NCBI RefSeq assembly: GCF_035083965.1
Contig: NC_089727.1
Location: 5,275,501-5,339,500 of the forward strand
Direction: 5' to 3'
Length of the DNA: 64,000 bases
From: Branchiostoma lanceolatum
Lineage: Eukaryota; Chordata; Leptocardii; Amphioxiformes; Branchiostomatidae
Under the pieces are notes generated by a model that saw only the letters and a program-made list of their open reading frames with translations, searched no databases and had not been told where the DNA came from. The translations under genes and the position numbers were made by a program. This document shows positions 35,401 to 41,400 of the stretch, piece after piece (positions within the stretch are counted from its first letter, which is position 1; each line of letters begins with the position of its first letter).

Positions 35401-38400
35401 TGTGTCTTCTAATAGCTTCAGTATCATACTGATATCAGGCACACTGTATTTGTTAGCTGTCATTAGTATTCAGAGTCAGTCCTCAAACTGACTTGGATGC
35501 AGTGTAGTATGTCATTGGTTTGCAATAACTGGCCTGCTTCCACATCTTTGTAAACATTTGGTCATTGCAAGACAGCAAGAATTTGCCATCTTGGTTACTT
35601 GTAATATGTATTACATTGTAAGTTGTAAGCAAGCAAGCCTTACATTATACTGCCCTTAGTTACTGTGTGCTCCACATAACTCCACTAACCATGACAAAAA
35701 AATATTTAACTACTAGTATACTGGGAAACATAACTGTTTATCTGCTAAACTTGATCAAAAGCATTGCTTTTTCTTGTGTATGAGTAAGTCCATTGATACA
35801 CCCTTAGATTACTGGTCGTCTACCTTTTAGAGTACATTCACTTGAAACATTTGTAAACATGGTATGCATTGTTTTAGTTCCAAGATTGTCATTTACATAA
35901 TTTATTACCTTTATTTGTTACATATTCAAGAGGTAAGACAACAGCAATTCTATTTCTTCTGTTTGAAAAATGTGATGCTGAATGTCTTATTAGCTTTATG
36001 TATAGGAATAGGGACGGAAAATTAAGTCACAAGTGCTTTTCATTTGTCTCCCCATCTTTTGACATCAGCCATCTCCACATATCCACCAGCCATGCATTGA
36101 TGACATCCACCTCTCCGCCTTTATTTCACATACTTGTCATGTTAAGCTATTTTCATGTACGTTAAGCCTTTTCTTAGCCTGTCGATTTTCTCTCTCCCTG
36201 GTTACGTTTTGGTTTCATGTAGTTGCTCATGAGATCCTATGCACCTCTGTCATACATGGTAAGTAGGTAGACTAAGTCGTGTGATGTACACATGTAACAT
36301 ACACAAACACACACCAAAGCACCTACATCCATGAAGGTTAGACATCCAGGTAATAAGTTATGCAAAAAAACAGTTACTCAAGCAACTGGATACATTTTCT
36401 GTGCACATGTAACATACAGAAAACACACACCAAATCAACTACATGACTGTATATCGATGAAGGTTAGACATCCAGGTAATAAGATATGCAAGATAACAGT
36501 TACACAAGCAACTGGATGGATTTTGGAAAATCCATCCAGTTGCTTGAGTAACTATTTTCTTGCAAAGTGACCACAGTTTAATTCAAGTTACACAGTATTT
36601 CAGCTTACAGATCCAGAGCCTGCAATTTATATGTTTCCTTCATATCTTTATTAGAATCTAACCTTAGAATCAAAGATGGATAATGGAGCATTCCACTGAT
36701 ATCACTGTTGAAAATTTGAAAAACAAGAGCTTTTAAAAAAAGCTGGCGTTTCGGCTACGTTTATAAGTGTGAATTGTCTTTTCCCTTTACTTGAAGTAAA
36801 ATCTGCCAGAGGAAGTCACTCAAGGGCTGTTCAGTCTATAAGAAAAATTGTCATTTTGGGAAATGAGTACTGTTTTAATAGAGAAAGGCAGATTGGGGAA
36901 AGCAATTTTGAAGTTACGTCACTTAACTTAAGTGCTTTTGAAAAAGCTGGTCTTGGCCTACAACTTGTACTTATTTGTAAAATGTATAATAGGCTCATTA
37001 TAAAAGCTATCAATGTAATTATGTACATGGCACGCAATAAAACATAAAATTTGAAAAAGCACCATTGAATCATCAGCACTATGGTAATTAAGTGAAATAG
37101 AAGTTCATAACAGCTAAGGTTCTATCTAAAATGACTACCAAATGTCAAACAAATCAACAGCTACCTCATCCGTATTATTCTGGTTTCCGCATTTACAACA
37201 TTTCTTCCTTGTTTTCCTGGGTAATTTTGCTAAAATTCATGAAAATTCCCATAGTTTTGTGCCGAGGGGCGCCACTTTCCACGTCCGTGTTGTCTGAATG
37301 AAGTCGATACTGAACAATGGAGCATTTGCTACTGTAACAAAGAATCGCTGTTTTGCAAACAACATCAAGAGCCTCTGTTTACATCGGGGATAGAAGTTTA
37401 GTGGGGAGTGTTTTGCAAGAATCATCTTACCGCGCATAGGAGCCGCTGCACGGTATTTTCCATTACAATGAACAGAAAAATTCGAATGCCGGGTTTGGAA
37501 TCTATGAAGTCCTGTTCATAAGACAAAGGCCTTGTATATATTAAATGAATATTTAAAAATAACAAATATAAAATATTTCTTTATTTATTAATGAAAAAAA
37601 ATGATATTCATAAATATGATATTGATAGATTAATATAATATCAATATATATTTTTGATATTCAATATCTAAAAAGAAAAAGAAATCCATGCACGGAGACG
37701 AACCCAGATCTTCTGGGTCCGAAGCGCTTCGCGTTGCCAGATCGGCCAAGCTGCGGTATGTAACTATTCACACTGGACGTAATGCTATAACCTTACTATA
37801 TGGTATCATTTATGCCGATTTTTGGTCGTTTTCTTGACGAAATCATTTTTTTTCTTCTGCAATCTTGTGGAATAGATGTAATATGGTCATTTTTCAGGAT
37901 ATCAAAGTCCGAAACCACAATGCAATGATATTTCCGAACAGTTGTAGCAGTTACATGCGGTCGCCGTCCTGTGTCACATGCAAATCTGCGCCGTCCTGTG
38001 TCACATGCAAATCTGCGACACAGTGTTGAACCAAGCTTCCTTCCTTCCTCCTTGCTTGAAGGTAAAAGCCAGGAGAATGCGTTTCGGCGCGCATGCGCCG
38101 AAACGCAAAAAATACTGAAACAGATTCATGATTGCAATTTACCCAGTTGAGGATTGTAAAATGTTTCTCAGTCCACACTTAAGTTTCTCTGTCTGACACA
38201 GAATAATTCCAACATACAGCATACATATATTTTTTTTAAAACTAGCACACACCAAAGATTTACACACCCAAAATGGTGCCAAGTTATATATCTCCGCCTC
38301 CCTGAAAAATGTGTCTTAAGAGATCTCCAATGCAACATCTCCTGGTAAAATGCACTCCTGCATAATTTTTATCTAAATTGAGCACACCTGGGGGTGCTGC

Positions 38401-41400
38401 ACTAGAGATCTCTCAAACTCATTTTTCATAGTGGCGGATATTAGTAACCTGGCAGATACATGTTGATAGTAGTTACATTTGTTCCTTTGGTTCAGAGGTT
38501 GTTTTCCTGATGTTACTAAAAAGATCACAACTATTTCAGCTCCGTCAGTCGGGGTCAGGCATCCCGCGAGGCACCGGCATCCCCACACGACAATCTCCGC
38601 AGGCCAAGAGCGGCATCCCCAGACCGGGGCAGAGACGGGGCATACCTGTGCCGAAAAGGTGGTACATGTGTTCCCAACACTCTATATACAACTACTCAGG
38701 CTTGGCAGCGAACAAGGATGTCAATATGATCTGTCCACTTGGGCTGGGGCTGAGTTGTAATGTATTTTGAGAAGGAGGAATGAAAAAAAAAAATCACCAT
38801 GATTAGATAATATTGACCAGATTCTTGTTTGCACTCACATTTCAAAAGAAAAGTTTCTCAGAAAAGAAAGAAAACTGACTAACAGCCTTCTGCCAAATGG
38901 ACAATGAAACTACAGTGACATCCCAAGATTTATGCATGGATGGCTGCAGTTCTTATCTAGAAAGATAGAGGGCAGTGATGGATTAGAAGCTGCTATTATG
39001 ATAGTTTCCCACCTATGGTTTCCTTGGGGTTTTATCCTGCTTTTTGATGTGGAAACATCAAGGATTAAGGTTTGTCCTGTTCATTTGGCATAATGCATAA
39101 AGATAGATGCCTCTAAGGTCAATCTTCTGCCATGGTGCGGACTGAGTAGCTCAACGACTGTGAAGGACCTAGAATTCTTTAAGGAAAACGGATAATGGTG
39201 TAAGAAAAAAGATGGGACTGTGGTTGAAAGGTCAGAATAATGGTATAGCAGAGATCTACAGGGTTAGTATGCATACGGCCTTGAAAGCCATCATAATGTT
39301 TTACCAGGAAAAAAATTTGGCAAAACAATAGATTTGACAAATTTGGTTCAAACTTAATCTCCAGGCAGATCTTCCGATGGCAAAATCGTTATGCCAGATA
39401 AGACAGTATCCATTGGTTAAGACAGCATCCATTGGCTATGAAAGTAACCATAGGCCAAGACAGTATCCATTGGCTATGAAAGTAACCATAGGCCAAGACA
39501 GCATCCATTGGCTATGAAAGTAACCATAGGCCAAGACAGTATCCATTGGCTATGAAAGTAACCATAGGCCAAGACAGCATCCATTGGCTATGAAAGTAAC
39601 CATAGGCCAAGACAGCATCCATTGGCTATGAAAGCAACCATAGGCCAAGACAGTATTCATTGGTCAAGACAGTATCCATAGGCCACATGGCCCAGTGCTC
39701 TGGGAAGCGGGAGCTTGAGAAACGTTACGATTTTGCCTTTCTACATCTGCTTGGAGATTACCCTCTGTGTACGAACCCTGTAGAGTCAGAAAAAGAAGAA
39801 AAAAAAGCAAAGTGACTTAGTAGGAAAGGTGCATGATGGACGCAGGTGTGCAGGGAGCATGTGGGAAGGCCCTGGGCTCAAGGTAAGCCTATTGATCGTG
39901 CAGAGGTACAGGGCTGAAGTGCCTTGCTGCTGTTTTATACCTGATAGTGAAGAAGAGACTGATGACAGGTGTGAGGATGGTGAGGATGAGCCTTGGGGAT
40001 TTTACTAGAGGAGAAAACGAGCGGGTAAGTCATGATTCTCATGAAACATTCAGCAGCTCTGCACAGTCCACAACCCCTTGCCAAGGCAGCAGTTTTCCCT
40101 AAGATGAAAGCCTGGATAACAAAACTACTTTTAAATCAGTATAATGTAGTTTTTTTTATACATTTTACGAAAAAGATGCTAATAATCTACAGCTACAGCT
40201 ACAAGTTTGATATGTGTTGAAAGACTAAATGTCCTGTGCCTAATGTTTTAGCCTTGTCAATGATAGATAGCAGTAGATGTGAAAAATATTATTCCTGTGC
40301 CTTTGCCTGCCTACGTGCTCAGGCCAGAAACTGGCCCCTTACTTTCCAGGAGGATCCTCCAAGCAGACCTGTCCCTTGCCCAGGCCTCTGCTTCCCTTCC
40401 TGTGCCTTTAAGAGCTTGAAATGGCAGTAATTTTTGTGCCTTTCAAAACAGTGCCTGTTGACAACATTGTGATTTTGGGCCCAGTTTAAGTGGTTCTTGA
40501 AAAGTGCTTGCACCATTTTGATGGCATTTATGGGATCAACACTACTGCCTAAAGTGTTATTTATAAAAAAATGTGAACTGTTTCATATCAGTCTTTTTGC
40601 AGTATTTTCCAATCAACTGCTAGAAAATTGACAGTTACTGTACTCAAAATTTATTTTCTCTCCAGACCTATGAGTTATATGCACTTGCTGTGAAGAAAAA
40701 TATTTTGTGTTCCAGAAACCCAAGCTTATGAGTTAGTGTTAAGTGCTGGCCAGTGCTAAATGAAATACAGTTTAGTATTAAGCAGTCATGATAATACAGT
40801 TCTGTTAATGGGGTAGTTGTGCAATGCATATTATGGTATCAACAGAGAAATGAATGCATGCTAGTAGTACTTGTACTTAGAATCCAGTCTGTTCCAGTCC
40901 AAACTCCCCAGCATGATACAGGTTTATGACTATACATATTTGATCCCCATGCAATTTTAAAGCCTCTGCGCCTGCTTTAGTTGTAATCCGTGGATATTTA
41001 GCACACCTGGACATTGCTTGAAATCAATTTCCCAATCGTGGGCTGGGATAGGCATGACAAATAATGGTATGTAGCCCTACAGTGGGATAAATACTCTGCT
41101 GAGTAGAGAAAATTAGATTTATGTAGATGCCTCCTGCCTGTAGGGTCCTTGGCACCAACATTGGGAATACTAATGCTGTATTCCCTGGGTGTTCTGGGGT
41201 AATTGAACTCTAGAAAATTCTGCTGTATTCAGAAAGCTTGGTTATGAAGGGTGAAGGAAGCAACAGCGTGGCTGGCTGGCATTTCGGAGAGTCACACATT
41301 GTTGAGGTTCAAATCCACCATCAGACATGATGTATAGGCGGCTGTCCATGTGATACGATTAATTTCTCTTGTCCTCCAGCCCTGGATGTTCTGGGGCACT

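Noticed and set aside
36331..36570. Frame with two copies of MKVRHPGNK
   Set aside because: It is a translated dispersed repeat; the DNA repeat at 7306 and 33580 explains it.
39399..39690. CRISPR-like array
   Set aside because: The units are contiguous 38-bp repeats without unique spacers; this is a minisatellite in an animal intron.
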